DNA of 64,000 bases from Streptomyces formicae (GTDB lineage: Bacteria > Actinomycetota > Actinomycetes > Streptomycetales > Streptomycetaceae). The position numbers and the translations under genes were made by a program. The stretch covers positions 4,526,001 through 4,590,000 of the forward strand of contig NZ_CP071872.1 of assembly GCF_022647665.1 (NCBI RefSeq), in the 5' to 3' direction. A model generated the notes under the pieces. That model did not search any database. It saw nothing but the letters and a program-made list of their open reading frames with translations, and was not told the DNA's origin. This document shows, piece after piece, positions 18,306-26,908 of the stretch (the stretch's first letter is position 1; each line of letters starts with the position of its first letter).

Positions 18306-18333
18306 GAACCCGTCACACACAAGGGAGTTCAGC

Positions 18334-19635
18334 ATGAGAAGGACCGGACGCCGAGCTGCTTTGGGCGCGGGCATGGCCCTCGCACTGGCGCTCACCGGCT
18401 GCGGTGTGGGCGGCGGAGGCGCCGGCGAGGACGCTGCGGGCTCCGCGCGGGACGGGAAGATCGCCGGCGAGATCACCTTCCAGACCTGGAACCTCAAGGG
18501 CGGCTACGAGAAGTACTTCACCGGTCTCGTCGACACCTTCGAGCAGCAGCACCCGGGCACGAAGGTGAAGTGGGTCGACCAGCCGGCCGACGGATACTCC
18601 GACAAGCTGTCGGCGGACGCGGCCGCGGGCACGCTCCCCGATGTCATGGACCTCGGTCCCGAGGCGGGCTACACGCTCGCCGGCGCGGGACAGCTCCTCG
18701 ACATCGCCAAGGAGGACCCGGAGGCACGGAAGGACTTCCTGCCCGCCGCGTGGGAGGCCATGACCTGGCCGGGCGTGGGCGGCGGCGCCTACGGCTACCC
18801 CTTCTACCTCAACACCGGTCCGTCCTTCTTCAACAAGGACCTCCTCGCCAGGGCCGGGCTCGACCCGGCGAAGATCCCGGGGACCTACGACGAGCTGTTC
18901 ACCCAGGCGACGACGATGGCCGGCACCGCCAAGGGCTCGTACTCGATGATCGGCCGGACGCCGGTGATCGAGACCTTCGGTACCTACGGCGTCCCGCTGA
19001 TGAACGACCAGGGCACGAAATTCACCTTCAACGGCCCCAAGGGCGTCGAACTGCTCACCCGCTTCAAGGAGATGTACGAGGCCGGTGCGCTGACCGAGGA
19101 CGTGCTCAACGAGCAGCAGACCGGCGAGGTCGACAAGTTCAAGGCGGGCCGGCTCGGCTGGCTGCCGGGCAGCGCGTACAACCTGGCGGACTTCAAGAAG
19201 ACCGCCCCGAAGGTCTACAAGAGCGTCGCGATCGGCCCGATGATCGCCAACGCCGCGCCGAACATGTACATCGAGTCGCTGGCCGTGAGCGCACACACCA
19301 AGAACGCGGCGACTGCGGTCGCGTTCGCCAAGTTCGTGACGAACGCGAAGAACCAGCTGGCGTTCGCCCACGAGGCGGCGATCTTCCCGGCGACCGCGGG
19401 CACGCTCGACGACCCGTACTTCACCGCCGACGACGGCACGGACGAGGGCCGGGTCCGCGTCGAGGCGGCCGCGCAGACCAGGAAGGCCGTCGTGTACTGG
19501 CCGCCGGCGTTCTCGCAGGCGATGGTCGACGAGCTGCGCGAGCAGGTCGCCCTCGCCATCAAGGGCAAGAAGTCGCCGCAGCAGGCGCTGGACGAGACGG
19601 TGGCCTTCTGCAACGAGAGGCTCGACCGGGCATGA
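18334..19635 (+). CDS. Sugar ABC transporter substrate-binding lipoprotein
   Basis: A family 1 extracellular solute-binding protein of about 433 residues that captures an oligosaccharide for import. The leader MRRTGRRAALGAGMALALAL ends in the lipobox LTGC, so the protein is lipid-anchored outside the cell. The mature part shows ITFQTWNLKGGYEKYFTGLV, the VKWVDQPADGYSDKL segment and repeated YxGYPFY/NTGPSFFNKDLL regions usual in CUT1 binding proteins. AAGGGAG precedes the ATG at 18334. It lies 28 bp after the mannosidase gene and overlaps the first permease gene by four bases (ATGA). Given the enzymes around it, a mannose-rich oligosaccharide released from N-glycans is the likely ligand, but binding specificity cannot be read directly. 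Confidence 0.93.
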   Translation: MRRTGRRAALGAGMALALALTGCGVGGGGAGEDAAGSARDGKIAGEITFQTWNLKGGYEKYFTGLVDTFEQQHPGTKVKWVDQPADGYSDKLSADAAAGTLPDVMDLGPEAGYTLAGAGQLLDIAKEDPEARKDFLPAAWEAMTWPGVGGGAYGYPFYLNTGPSFFNKDLLARAGLDPAKIPGTYDELFTQATTMAGTAKGSYSMIGRTPVIETFGTYGVPLMNDQGTKFTFNGPKGVELLTRFKEMYEAGALTEDVLNEQQTGEVDKFKAGRLGWLPGSAYNLADFKKTAPKVYKSVAIGPMIANAAPNMYIESLAVSAHTKNAATAVAFAKFVTNAKNQLAFAHEAAIFPATAGTLDDPYFTADDGTDEGRVRVEAAAQTRKAVVYWPPAFSQAMVDELREQVALAIKGKKSPQQALDETVAFCNERLDRA

Positions 19636-20636
19636 CCTCCGCACCTGCGACGGGCTCCCGGCCGCCGGGCTCCGCTGCGACGGGCCGCCGGGTGCTGCTG
19701 CCGCCCCGGCGGCCCGGGGGCGGCGGGGCGGCGGGGACCGCCCACCGGGCGGGCCGTACGCACAAGTGGTGGGGCACGCCCTGGCTGTTCCTGGCCTTCG
19801 GGCTCGCCGTCACACTGCTCTTCGTCCTGTTCCCGTTCCTCAACACGGTGGTGCTGGCCTTCACCGACGCCACGATGGTGCGCGGCGGCCAGTTCGTCGG
19901 TCTCGGCAACTTCGTCCGGCTGGCCGAGGACCACCGCTTCTGGACCGCGCTGCTCAACTCCTCGCTGTACGTGGTGTGCGTGGTGCCGGTGATGGTGGTG
20001 CTGCCGCTGCTGCTGGCGTGTCTGGTGAGCAAACCCGGCAGGTTCGTCGGGATGTTCCGGACGGCGTACTACATGCCGGTGGTGATGTCGGCGGTCGTGG
20101 TCGGTCTGATCTGGACGAATCTCCTCGACAGCCGCGGGCTCGTCAACGAGCTGCTGTCGTGGCTGCGTCTGGTCTCCTCGCCGGTCCCGTTCGTCACGGA
20201 CCGCTGGCTGCTGCTCTTCAGCGCGATGTTCGTCACCGTGTGGACCGGTCTCGGCTACTACATGGTGATCTACGTCGCCGCGCTCGCCAACGTCAGCCCG
20301 GTCCTGTACGACGCGGCGGCGGTCGACGGCGCGGGCCCCGTCCGTACGTTCGTCTCGGTGACCGTACCCGGCGTCCGCGGCACCATGGCGCTGGTGGGTG
20401 TGCTGTCGTCCGTCGCCGCCTTCCGGGTGTTCAGCGAGATCTACGTGCTGTCCGGCAACACCGGCGGGCCGGGCGGCGAGGACCTCACGATGACCATGCT
20501 CATCCAGCGCGAGGGCACGGGCCTCACGGCGCGCACCGGATACGCGGCGGCGATCAGCGTCGTGATGTTCCTGATCACCCTCGGCATGCTGCTCGTCCAG
20601 CTGAGGCTCCAGCGGCGGGAGGGCGACGCGGAATGA
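19632..20636 (+). CDS. Sugar ABC transporter permease (MalF/UgpA type)
   Basis: About 334 residues with six predicted membrane helices after a proline- and glycine-rich cytoplasmic start. TPWLFLAFGLAVTLLFVLFP is the first helix. The cytoplasmic EAA loop, which contacts the ATPase, is DAAAVDGAGPVRTFVSVTVP. It overlaps the binding-protein gene and the next permease gene by ATGA junctions, so all three are translated together. No ATPase gene is in this operon. In Streptomyces many CUT1 importers share the general ATPase MsiK encoded elsewhere, which would explain the gap. Confidence 0.93.
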   Translation: MTSAPATGSRPPGSAATGRRVLLPPRRPGGGGAAGTAHRAGRTHKWWGTPWLFLAFGLAVTLLFVLFPFLNTVVLAFTDATMVRGGQFVGLGNFVRLAEDHRFWTALLNSSLYVVCVVPVMVVLPLLLACLVSKPGRFVGMFRTAYYMPVVMSAVVVGLIWTNLLDSRGLVNELLSWLRLVSSPVPFVTDRWLLLFSAMFVTVWTGLGYYMVIYVAALANVSPVLYDAAAVDGAGPVRTFVSVTVPGVRGTMALVGVLSSVAAFRVFSEIYVLSGNTGGPGGEDLTMTMLIQREGTGLTARTGYAAAISVVMFLITLGMLLVQLRLQRREGDAE

Positions 20637-21484
20637 GTCCTACGATGCCCCGGCGGACGTGGGTGCGGCACCGGGGTGCCGCGCTCCGCTACACCGCCCT
20701 GGTCCTGATGTTCGTCGTCCTCGTCGGCCCGTTCGTCTGGCAGCTGTCGCTGTCGTTCAAGGGTGTGGGGGACGATCTGTACACCCGGCCGCCCCAGTTG
20801 GTGCCGAGCGATCCGACCCTGGGGAACTACGCCGAGGTCACCCGGCTCGTACCCGTCCTGCGGTATCTGCTCAACTCCACGACCGTGGCCCTGATCTCGG
20901 TCGCGGCGAACGTCTTCGGCGCCACCTGCGCCGGGTTCGCCCTGGCCCGGCTGAGGTTCCGGGGGCGGGGTGCGGCGCTCTCGGTGTTCGTGGTCGCGCT
21001 GCTGGTGCCCGCCGAGATCATCATCGTCGCCCAGTTCCTGCTGATGCGCTCGATGGGGCTGAACGACACGCTGCTCGGGGTCGCCCTGCCGACGGCCGTC
21101 GCGGCGCTCAACGTCCTGCTCATGCGCAACGCCTTCCTGGCCGTCCCCGCGGCCCTGGAGGAGGCGAGCCTGATCGACGGGGCCAACGTGCGCCAGCGCT
21201 TCCTGCAGATCTGTGTGCCGCAGGTCAAGGGTGTGATGACGGTCGTCGCGATCTTCGCGTTCGTCGGCTCCTGGAACGACTTCCTCTGGCCGCTGATCGT
21301 CCTGTCCGACCAGGACAAGTACACGCTCACGGTGGGCCTGAACGCCCTGCGCGGGACGTTCTTCGACGACCCCCGGATCGTGGCGGCCGGGACGGTGATC
21401 GCGGTGCTGCCCATTCTGGTCTTCTTCTTCGTGCTCCAGCGCTTCTTCTTCAAGGGCGTCGAGGAAGGCGGGGTCAAGGGGTGA
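20633..21484 (+). CDS. Sugar ABC transporter permease (MalG/UgpE type)
   Basis: The second permease subunit, about 283 residues, six membrane helices. The first helix is YTALVLMFVVLVGPFVWQLS. The EAA loop reads EEASLIDGANVRQRFLQICV, and the C-terminus has the usual FFFKGVEEGGVKG ending. The gene begins inside the end of the previous permease gene (ATGA) and its stop overlaps the GTG start of the GH3 gene. It forms the channel with the preceding permease for the sugar bound by the lipoprotein at 18334. Confidence 0.93.
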   Translation: MSPTMPRRTWVRHRGAALRYTALVLMFVVLVGPFVWQLSLSFKGVGDDLYTRPPQLVPSDPTLGNYAEVTRLVPVLRYLLNSTTVALISVAANVFGATCAGFALARLRFRGRGAALSVFVVALLVPAEIIIVAQFLLMRSMGLNDTLLGVALPTAVAALNVLLMRNAFLAVPAALEEASLIDGANVRQRFLQICVPQVKGVMTVVAIFAFVGSWNDFLWPLIVLSDQDKYTLTVGLNALRGTFFDDPRIVAAGTVIAVLPILVFFFVLQRFFFKGVEEGGVKG

Positions 21485-23757
21485 ACGAAATGAAAGAGGT
21501 GAACGGGGTGAACGGGGTGAACGGGGTGCACGTGGACGTCGGTGAGCTGCTGTCCCGGATGACGCTCCGGGAGAAGGTCGGCCAGCTCAACCAGCGGCTG
21601 TTCGGCTGGGACTGCGTGGCCCGCCGGCGCGGCGGCTTCGAGCTGACGGACGCCTTCCACGCCGAGGTCGAGCGCTGGGGCGGGCTCGGCGCGCTGTACG
21701 GCCTCTTCCGTGCCGACGCCTGGTCGGGGCGCTCCTGGAAGGACGGCATCCGCCCGGAGGAGCGGGCGGAGGTCGCCGCACTGGTGACCGACGCGGTACG
21801 GAGCGGATCGCGGCACGGCGTACCCCCGCTCGTCGTGGAGGAGGCCCCGCACGGCCACCAGGCCCTCGGGTCCACCCTCTTCCCGGTGAACCTCAACGCG
21901 GGCGCCTCCTGGGACCCCGGGCTGCTGGCCGAGTGCGCGCGGGCCGTCGCCGCCGAGCTGCGGGCCGGCGGTGTGCACCTCGCGCTGGTCTCGGCGCTCG
22001 ACCTGCTCCGCGATCCGCGCTGGGGCCGCGCCGAGGAGTGCTTCGGCGAGGACCCGCTGCTGGCCGCCGAGCTCACGCGCGCGCTCGTGGAGGGCATGCA
22101 GGGGGTCGGCAGGTCGGCGCTCGCCACCGGCGGGGTCGGGGTCGTGCTCAAGCACTTCGCCGCACAGGGCGAGGGCGTCGGGGGCCGCAACGGGCAGTCC
22201 GCGGTGCTCGGCCCGCGGGATCTGCACGAGCTCCACCTGCCCGCCGCCGAGGCGGGGACCCGCGCGGGGGCGGTCGGTGTGATGGCCGCGTACAACGACA
22301 TCGACGGCGTACCGTGCTGCGCAAACCCCGAGCTGCTGACCGGGTTGCTGCGGGATGCCTGGGGCTTCGACGGCCTGGTCATGGCGGACGGCAAGGCCGT
22401 CGACCGGCTGGCCGCGATGACCGGCTCGCTCCGGGAGGCCGCGAGGACGGCGCTGCTCGCGGGCGTCGATCTGTCGCTGTGGGACGAGGCGTACACGCTC
22501 CTGGAGGAAGCGGCCGAGGACGACCCGCGGACCGCGGAGGCGATCGACCGCGCCTGCGGGGCGGTGCTGCGGGTGAAGAGCGTGCTGGGTCTGCTGGAGG
22601 CGGATCCGGTCCGCCCGGCAGTGGAACGGGTCCACCCGGAAGCGGCGCCCGTGCGCACCGCCGCCGAGCTGTCCGGGCGGCTGGCCCGGCGCTCGCTCGT
22701 CCTGCTGGAGAACCGGACGCGCACGCTGCCGCTGGCGCTGGACGCGGTCCGTGAGATCGCCGTGATCGGCCCCAACGCGGCGTCGGCGACCGCTCTGCTG
22801 GGCGACTATGTGCCGCCGCTGCTCCCGGAGGCCGAGCGCAGCGTCCTGGACGCGGTGCGGGACAGGCTGGGCGATCGGGTCCGGGTCCGCCATGTCCCCG
22901 ACGACGGGCGGGAGTTCGAGGCCGCGACCGCGTCGGCCGACCTGGTCCTCGCGGTGCTCGGCGGCACCAGCCACCGGCACTACGGCGACGGTTTCGCGGA
23001 CAACGGCGCCGCCCTGCGTACCCGCGCCACCTGCGGCGAGGGCGTCGACCTCGCCGATCTGCGGCTCCCCGGCGGCCAGGACGCACTGCTGCGGCGCGCC
23101 CGCGCGGCCACCGGCGCCCCGCTCGTCGCGGTCGTCGTCGCCGGACGCCCCCATGTGCTCACGGAGGTCCTCGCCCTCGCCGACGCGACCCTGTGGGCCG
23201 GCTACCCGGGCCCGTACGGCGCCGACGCGGTCCTCGACGTCCTCCTCGGCGAGGCGGAACCGGAAGGGCGGCTGCCGATGACCCTGCCGGCCGACCCCGG
23301 GGCGGTACCCGTCAGGTACAACGACCGCCGGCCGGCCGACGGCGTCTACGTGGACGCCCCCCGGCCGGTGCTGCGCGCCTTCGGCTACGGCCAGGGCTAC
23401 CGCACGAGCCGGGTCACGGGACTCCTCGCCCACGCCGGGGAGGGTTCCGCGGCGGCGGACCGGATCGTCGTCACGGTCGAGCTGGAGAACGAGTCCGCCC
23501 GTCCACTGCCCGAGGTCGTCCAGGTCTACGCCCACCGGACCGGCGGCCCGGCCTGGCCGCGGGTGCGGGAGCTGGTCGCGTTCCGCCGGGTCGTCCTGCC
23601 GCCCGGCACGGTGACCCCCGTCACGTTCGCCCTCACCGCGGAGCGCCTCTTCTCCGGCACCCGCGAGGGCCGCCACGGCTGTACGACGCTCTTCGCCGGG
23701 GAGCTCGACGTCCGCATCAACCACCACCCCTGGGACACGTACGACGACACCGTTTGA
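21481..23757 (+). CDS. GH3 beta-glycosidase
   Basis: About 758 residues, no signal peptide, so it acts on imported sugar. The N-terminal GH3 barrel (about 15-370) has EEAPHGHQALGSTLFP, DLLRDPRWGRAEECFGEDP, KHFAAQGE and the nucleophile Asp 303 in LVMADGKAVDR, where the usual Ser before the Asp is Ala. The alpha/beta sandwich domain follows (about 400-600, LENRTRTLPLALDAVREIAVIGPNA spans its start), then a fibronectin-like C-terminal domain. The family includes beta-glucosidases, beta-mannosidase-like and beta-N-acetylhexosaminidase enzymes. In this operon a role on the beta-linked core of N-glycans is attractive but not proven. Start GTG 21481 overlaps the permease stop. Codons 7-15 are a threefold 9-bp repeat encoding VNG. 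Confidence 0.88.
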   Translation: MNEMKEVNGVNGVNGVHVDVGELLSRMTLREKVGQLNQRLFGWDCVARRRGGFELTDAFHAEVERWGGLGALYGLFRADAWSGRSWKDGIRPEERAEVAALVTDAVRSGSRHGVPPLVVEEAPHGHQALGSTLFPVNLNAGASWDPGLLAECARAVAAELRAGGVHLALVSALDLLRDPRWGRAEECFGEDPLLAAELTRALVEGMQGVGRSALATGGVGVVLKHFAAQGEGVGGRNGQSAVLGPRDLHELHLPAAEAGTRAGAVGVMAAYNDIDGVPCCANPELLTGLLRDAWGFDGLVMADGKAVDRLAAMTGSLREAARTALLAGVDLSLWDEAYTLLEEAAEDDPRTAEAIDRACGAVLRVKSVLGLLEADPVRPAVERVHPEAAPVRTAAELSGRLARRSLVLLENRTRTLPLALDAVREIAVIGPNAASATALLGDYVPPLLPEAERSVLDAVRDRLGDRVRVRHVPDDGREFEAATASADLVLAVLGGTSHRHYGDGFADNGAALRTRATCGEGVDLADLRLPGGQDALLRRARAATGAPLVAVVVAGRPHVLTEVLALADATLWAGYPGPYGADAVLDVLLGEAEPEGRLPMTLPADPGAVPVRYNDRRPADGVYVDAPRPVLRAFGYGQGYRTSRVTGLLAHAGEGSAAADRIVVTVELENESARPLPEVVQVYAHRTGGPAWPRVRELVAFRRVVLPPGTVTPVTFALTAERLFSGTREGRHGCTTLFAGELDVRINHHPWDTYDDTV

Positions 23758-23815
23758 ATGATGAAAATGGCGGGGGGTTAGCATGTGAGCGCCGCCTAGC
23801 TCGAAAGATAAACCT

Positions 23816-25270
23816 GTGACTGTCAATGACGACTCGTTCACCAGTTGGAAGAACCGCGAGGAGATCGCGGAGTCGATGATCCCGATCATCGGGAAGCTGC
23901 ACCGGGAGCAGGACGTCACGGTCCTGCTGCACAGCCGCTCCTTGGTGAACAAGTCGGTGGTCAGCATCCTCAAGACCCACCGATTCGCCCGGCAGATCGC
24001 CGGTGAGGAGCTCTCGGTCACCGAGACGCTGCCGTTCCTGCAGGCTCTCACGACGCTCGATCTCGGCCCTTCCCAGATCGACATCGGCATGCTCGCCGCG
24101 ACGTACAAGGCCGACGACCGCGGACTCCCGGTGGCGGAGTTCACCGCCAGAGCCGTCGCGGGCGCCACCGGCGCCAACAAGATCGAGCGCCGCGAGCCGC
24201 GTGACGTCGTCCTCTACGGCTTCGGCCGCATCGGCCGCCTCGTCGCCCGCCTGCTCATCGAGAAGGCCGGCTCCGGCAACGGCCTGCGACTGCGCGCCAT
24301 CGTCGTCCGCCAGGGCGGCGGCCGGCCCGTCGAGGATCTCATCAAGCGCGCCTCGCTGCTGCGCCGTGACTCCATCCACGGTCAGTTCCAGGGCACGATC
24401 ACCGTCGACGAGGCGAACAACACGATCGTCGCCAACGGCAACGAGATCAAGGTGATCTACGCCAACGACCCCTCGGAGGTCGACTACACGGCGTACGGCA
24501 TCAAGGACGCCATCCTCATCGACAACACCGGCAAGTGGCGCGACCGCGAGGGCCTGTCGACGCACCTGCGCCCCGGCATCGACAAGGTCGTCCTGACCGC
24601 CCCGGGCAAGGGCGACGTCCCGAACATCGTCCACGGCGTCAACCACGACATGATCAAGCCGGACGAGCAGATCCTGTCCTGCGCGTCCTGCACCACCAAC
24701 GCGATCGTGCCGCCGCTGAAGGCGATGGAGGACGAGTACGGCGTCCTGCGCGGCCATGTGGAGACCGTCCACTCGTTCACCAACGACCAGAACCTGCTGG
24801 ACAATTACCACAAGTCCGAGCGCCGCGGCCGCTCGGCGCCGCTCAACATGGTCATCACCGAGACCGGTGCGGCCTCCGCCGTCGCCAAGGCGCTGCCCGA
24901 CCTCAAGGCGCCGATCACCGGCAGCTCGATCCGCGTCCCGGTGCCGGACGTCTCGATCGCGATCCTCAGCCTGCGGCTCGGGCGCGAGACCACCCGCGAG
25001 GAAGTCCTCGACTACCTCCGCAATGTCTCGCTGACCTCGCCGCTCAAGCGCCAGATCGACTTCACCACCGCCCCCGACGCGGTCTCCAGCGACTTCATCG
25101 GCTCGCGCCACGCCTCGATCGTCGACGCCGGCGCCACGAAGGTCGACGGCGACAACGCGATCCTCTACCTCTGGTACGACAACGAGTTCGGCTACTCCTG
25201 CCAGGTCATCCGCGTCGTCCAGCACGTCTCCGGGGTGGAGTACCCGACCTACCCGGTCCCGATGGTCTGA
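23816..25270 (+). CDS. gap: Glyceraldehyde-3-phosphate dehydrogenase with N-terminal extension
   Basis: An oxidoreductase of about 484 residues. Ordinary GAPDH is near 335. The NAD-binding fold starts only around residue 128 (DVVLYGFGRIGRLVARLL), preceded by about 125 residues that look helical and include LLHSRSLVNKSVVSILKTHR. The catalytic Cys 292 lies in SCASCTTNAIVPPL, and the catalytic domain shows SSIRVPVPDVSIAIL and WYDNEFGYSCQVIRVV. This long form is known among Streptomyces as a second GAPDH type. The GTG start at 23816 has no clear ribosome site (the bases before it read GATAAACCT), so the exact start is less certain. It lies 58 bp after the GH3 gene and is followed by a strong terminator, and may use its own promoter. 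Confidence 0.93.
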   Translation: MTVNDDSFTSWKNREEIAESMIPIIGKLHREQDVTVLLHSRSLVNKSVVSILKTHRFARQIAGEELSVTETLPFLQALTTLDLGPSQIDIGMLAATYKADDRGLPVAEFTARAVAGATGANKIERREPRDVVLYGFGRIGRLVARLLIEKAGSGNGLRLRAIVVRQGGGRPVEDLIKRASLLRRDSIHGQFQGTITVDEANNTIVANGNEIKVIYANDPSEVDYTAYGIKDAILIDNTGKWRDREGLSTHLRPGIDKVVLTAPGKGDVPNIVHGVNHDMIKPDEQILSCASCTTNAIVPPLKAMEDEYGVLRGHVETVHSFTNDQNLLDNYHKSERRGRSAPLNMVITETGAASAVAKALPDLKAPITGSSIRVPVPDVSIAILSLRLGRETTREEVLDYLRNVSLTSPLKRQIDFTTAPDAVSSDFIGSRHASIVDAGATKVDGDNAILYLWYDNEFGYSCQVIRVVQHVSGVEYPTYPVPMV

Positions 25271-25294
25271 CCCCGGCGGTACGCCGGCCATCCG

Positions 25295-25343
25295 AACGCG
25301 TGATGCCGTCAACCAGTGTCTCTGGTTGACGGCATCACGCGTT
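25295..25343. terminator. Perfect 22-bp hairpin after the GAPDH gene
   Basis: The arms 25295-25316 and 25322-25343 are perfectly complementary over 22 bp (the core is TGATGCCGTCAACCAG) around the loop TGTCT, 24 bp after the stop codon. A strong intrinsic terminator that insulates the next operon. Confidence 0.85.
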
Positions 25344-25488
25344 TGTCCGATTCGTCCGACCGTGGAACACCATCCGCCCCATGCGGACTGAGCTCAGGTT
25401 CTTCGCGAAGGGGTTGTCCGTCCGGAGCGGACGAGAGGGGGAAAGGGGAGTACCCACTCCTTTCCACTCTTAACTTATAGCGCACAGG

Positions 25489-25508
25489 GGGGCTTGCGGC
25501 AAGGCCCC
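25489..25508 (+). promoter_or_regulatory. Rifamycin-associated element (RAE)
   Basis: GGGGCTTGCGGCAAGGCCCC lies 57 bp before the GTG of the glycosyltransferase gene. I recognise this imperfect inverted repeat as the RAE described upstream of rifamycin-inactivating and HelR genes in actinobacteria. A local AT-rich stretch, TTAACTTATAG (25470-25480), lies just ahead and may hold a -10 box. The element predicts induction of the two genes downstream by rifamycins. The 145 bases from the preceding terminator to the RAE hold no gene. Confidence 0.88.
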
Positions 25509-25565
25509 ATCGTGCCGCAGAATCACCGGCCGAAGCCGGAATCCACGGAAAACGGGAGTCGCGAA

Positions 25566-26801
25566 GTGCGAGTGTTGTTGTCGACGTATGGATCGCGTGG
25601 GGACGTCGAACCGCTGGTGGGACTCGCGGTGGGGTTGCGGGAACTCGGCGCGGAAGTGCGGGTGTGCGCGCCGCCGGACGAGGACTTCGCGCAGCGGCTG
25701 GCCGGTGTCGGCGTACCGCTGGTGCCGGTCGGCCGGTCGGCGCGGGCAATGACGACCGCGGCACCGCCGCCGTCGTCCCTTCCCCAGCGCGCGGCCGAGT
25801 TGATCGCCGGCCAGTTCGACACGGTCACCTCGGCGGCCGAGGGATGCGATGTACTGGTGGCGACCGGCGCGATGCCTGCCGCGGCCGGCGCGCGGTCGGT
25901 GGCCGAGAAGCTGGGCATCCCCTCCGTGTCCGTGACCTTCCAGCAGCTCACCCTGCCGTCGCCGCACCGCCCGCCGCTGGCGTACCCGGGCCGGCCGTTC
26001 CCGCCGGAGGTGACCGACAACCGGGTGCTGTGGGACCTGGACGCCCAGAGCATCGACGCGCTGTTCGGCGCGGCGCTCAACACGAGCCGGGCATCGGTCG
26101 GCCTGCCACCGGTGGACAACGTCCGCGACTACGTCATCGGCGACCGGCCGTGGCTGGCGACGGACCCGGTCCTGGACCCGTGGCAGGAGACGCCGGACCT
26201 CGACGTCGTCCAGACCGGCGCGTGGATCCTGACCGACGTTCATCCCCTCCCGGCCGAGTTGATGGCGTTCCTGGACGCCGGCACGCCACCGGTGTACGTC
26301 GGCTTCGGCAGCATGCCCATGCACGCGTCGGCAGACGTCGCCCAGGTGGCCATCGAGGCGATCCGCGCGCAGGGCCGCCGCGCGGTCGTGGCCCGCGGCT
26401 GGGCCGACCTGGCCCTGATCGACGACCGGGACGACTGCTTCGTCGTCGGCGAGGTCAACCAGCAGGCACTGTTCGCCCGGGTCGCCGCCGTCGTGCACCA
26501 CGGCGGGGCGGGCACCACGACCACAGCCACCCGGGCCGGCGCGCCCCAGGTGGTGGTGCCCCAGCTCGCGGACCAGCCGTACTGGGCAAGCCGGGTGGCC
26601 GAGCTGGGCATCGGCGCGGCACACGACGGTCCGACTCCGGCCTTCGAGTCCCTGTCGGCCGCGCTCAGGACGGCCCTGACCCCCGAGACCCGCGCACGAG
26701 CGACCGCCGTGGCCGGCACGATCCGCACCGACGGAGCGGCGGTGGCCGCGAAGCTGCTGCTCGAAACGATCAGCCGGGCAGAGCCGCCCATGCCCGCGTG
26801 A
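25566..26801 (+). CDS. rgt: Rifamycin-type glycosyltransferase (GT1, MGT class)
   Basis: A GT-B fold transferase of about 411 residues that would move a sugar from a nucleotide donor onto a rifamycin hydroxyl, inactivating the drug. The N-terminal acceptor domain begins VRVLLSTYGSRGDVEPLVGL, the standard opening of GtfB-like antibiotic glycosyltransferases. The C-terminal donor domain has YVGFGSMPMHASADV and the signature HHGGAGTTTTATRAGAPQVV around His 311-312, then PQLADQPYWASRVAELG. I start at GTG 25566 because GGGAG lies 7 bp ahead; an ATG at 25494 lies inside the RAE and would add residues unlike the family. The RAE upstream and HelR downstream are what single out rifamycin as the acceptor. 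Sequence alone would only give a macrolide-type glycosyltransferase. Confidence 0.87.
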   Translation: MRVLLSTYGSRGDVEPLVGLAVGLRELGAEVRVCAPPDEDFAQRLAGVGVPLVPVGRSARAMTTAAPPPSSLPQRAAELIAGQFDTVTSAAEGCDVLVATGAMPAAAGARSVAEKLGIPSVSVTFQQLTLPSPHRPPLAYPGRPFPPEVTDNRVLWDLDAQSIDALFGAALNTSRASVGLPPVDNVRDYVIGDRPWLATDPVLDPWQETPDLDVVQTGAWILTDVHPLPAELMAFLDAGTPPVYVGFGSMPMHASADVAQVAIEAIRAQGRRAVVARGWADLALIDDRDDCFVVGEVNQQALFARVAAVVHHGGAGTTTTATRAGAPQVVVPQLADQPYWASRVAELGIGAAHDGPTPAFESLSAALRTALTPETRARATAVAGTIRTDGAAVAAKLLLETISRAEPPMPA

Positions 26802-26908
26802 ACCACGCGAGGCCGTCGAGCCGGCACCCGGAAGACGAGAACGCACGCCGGTCCAGACGCCTGGCCGCACCCCGTGGTCGCAAGCGACCTCAGATCGGAA
26901 ATGACGAC

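Noticed and set aside
14871..18497. 1208-codon open frame antisense to the GH38 mannosidase gene
   Set aside because: No recognisable domain; its length reflects codon bias of the true gene on the other strand.
20827..24180. 1117-codon open frame antisense to the permease and GH3 genes
   Set aside because: Same reason; it crosses three real gene boundaries on the other strand.
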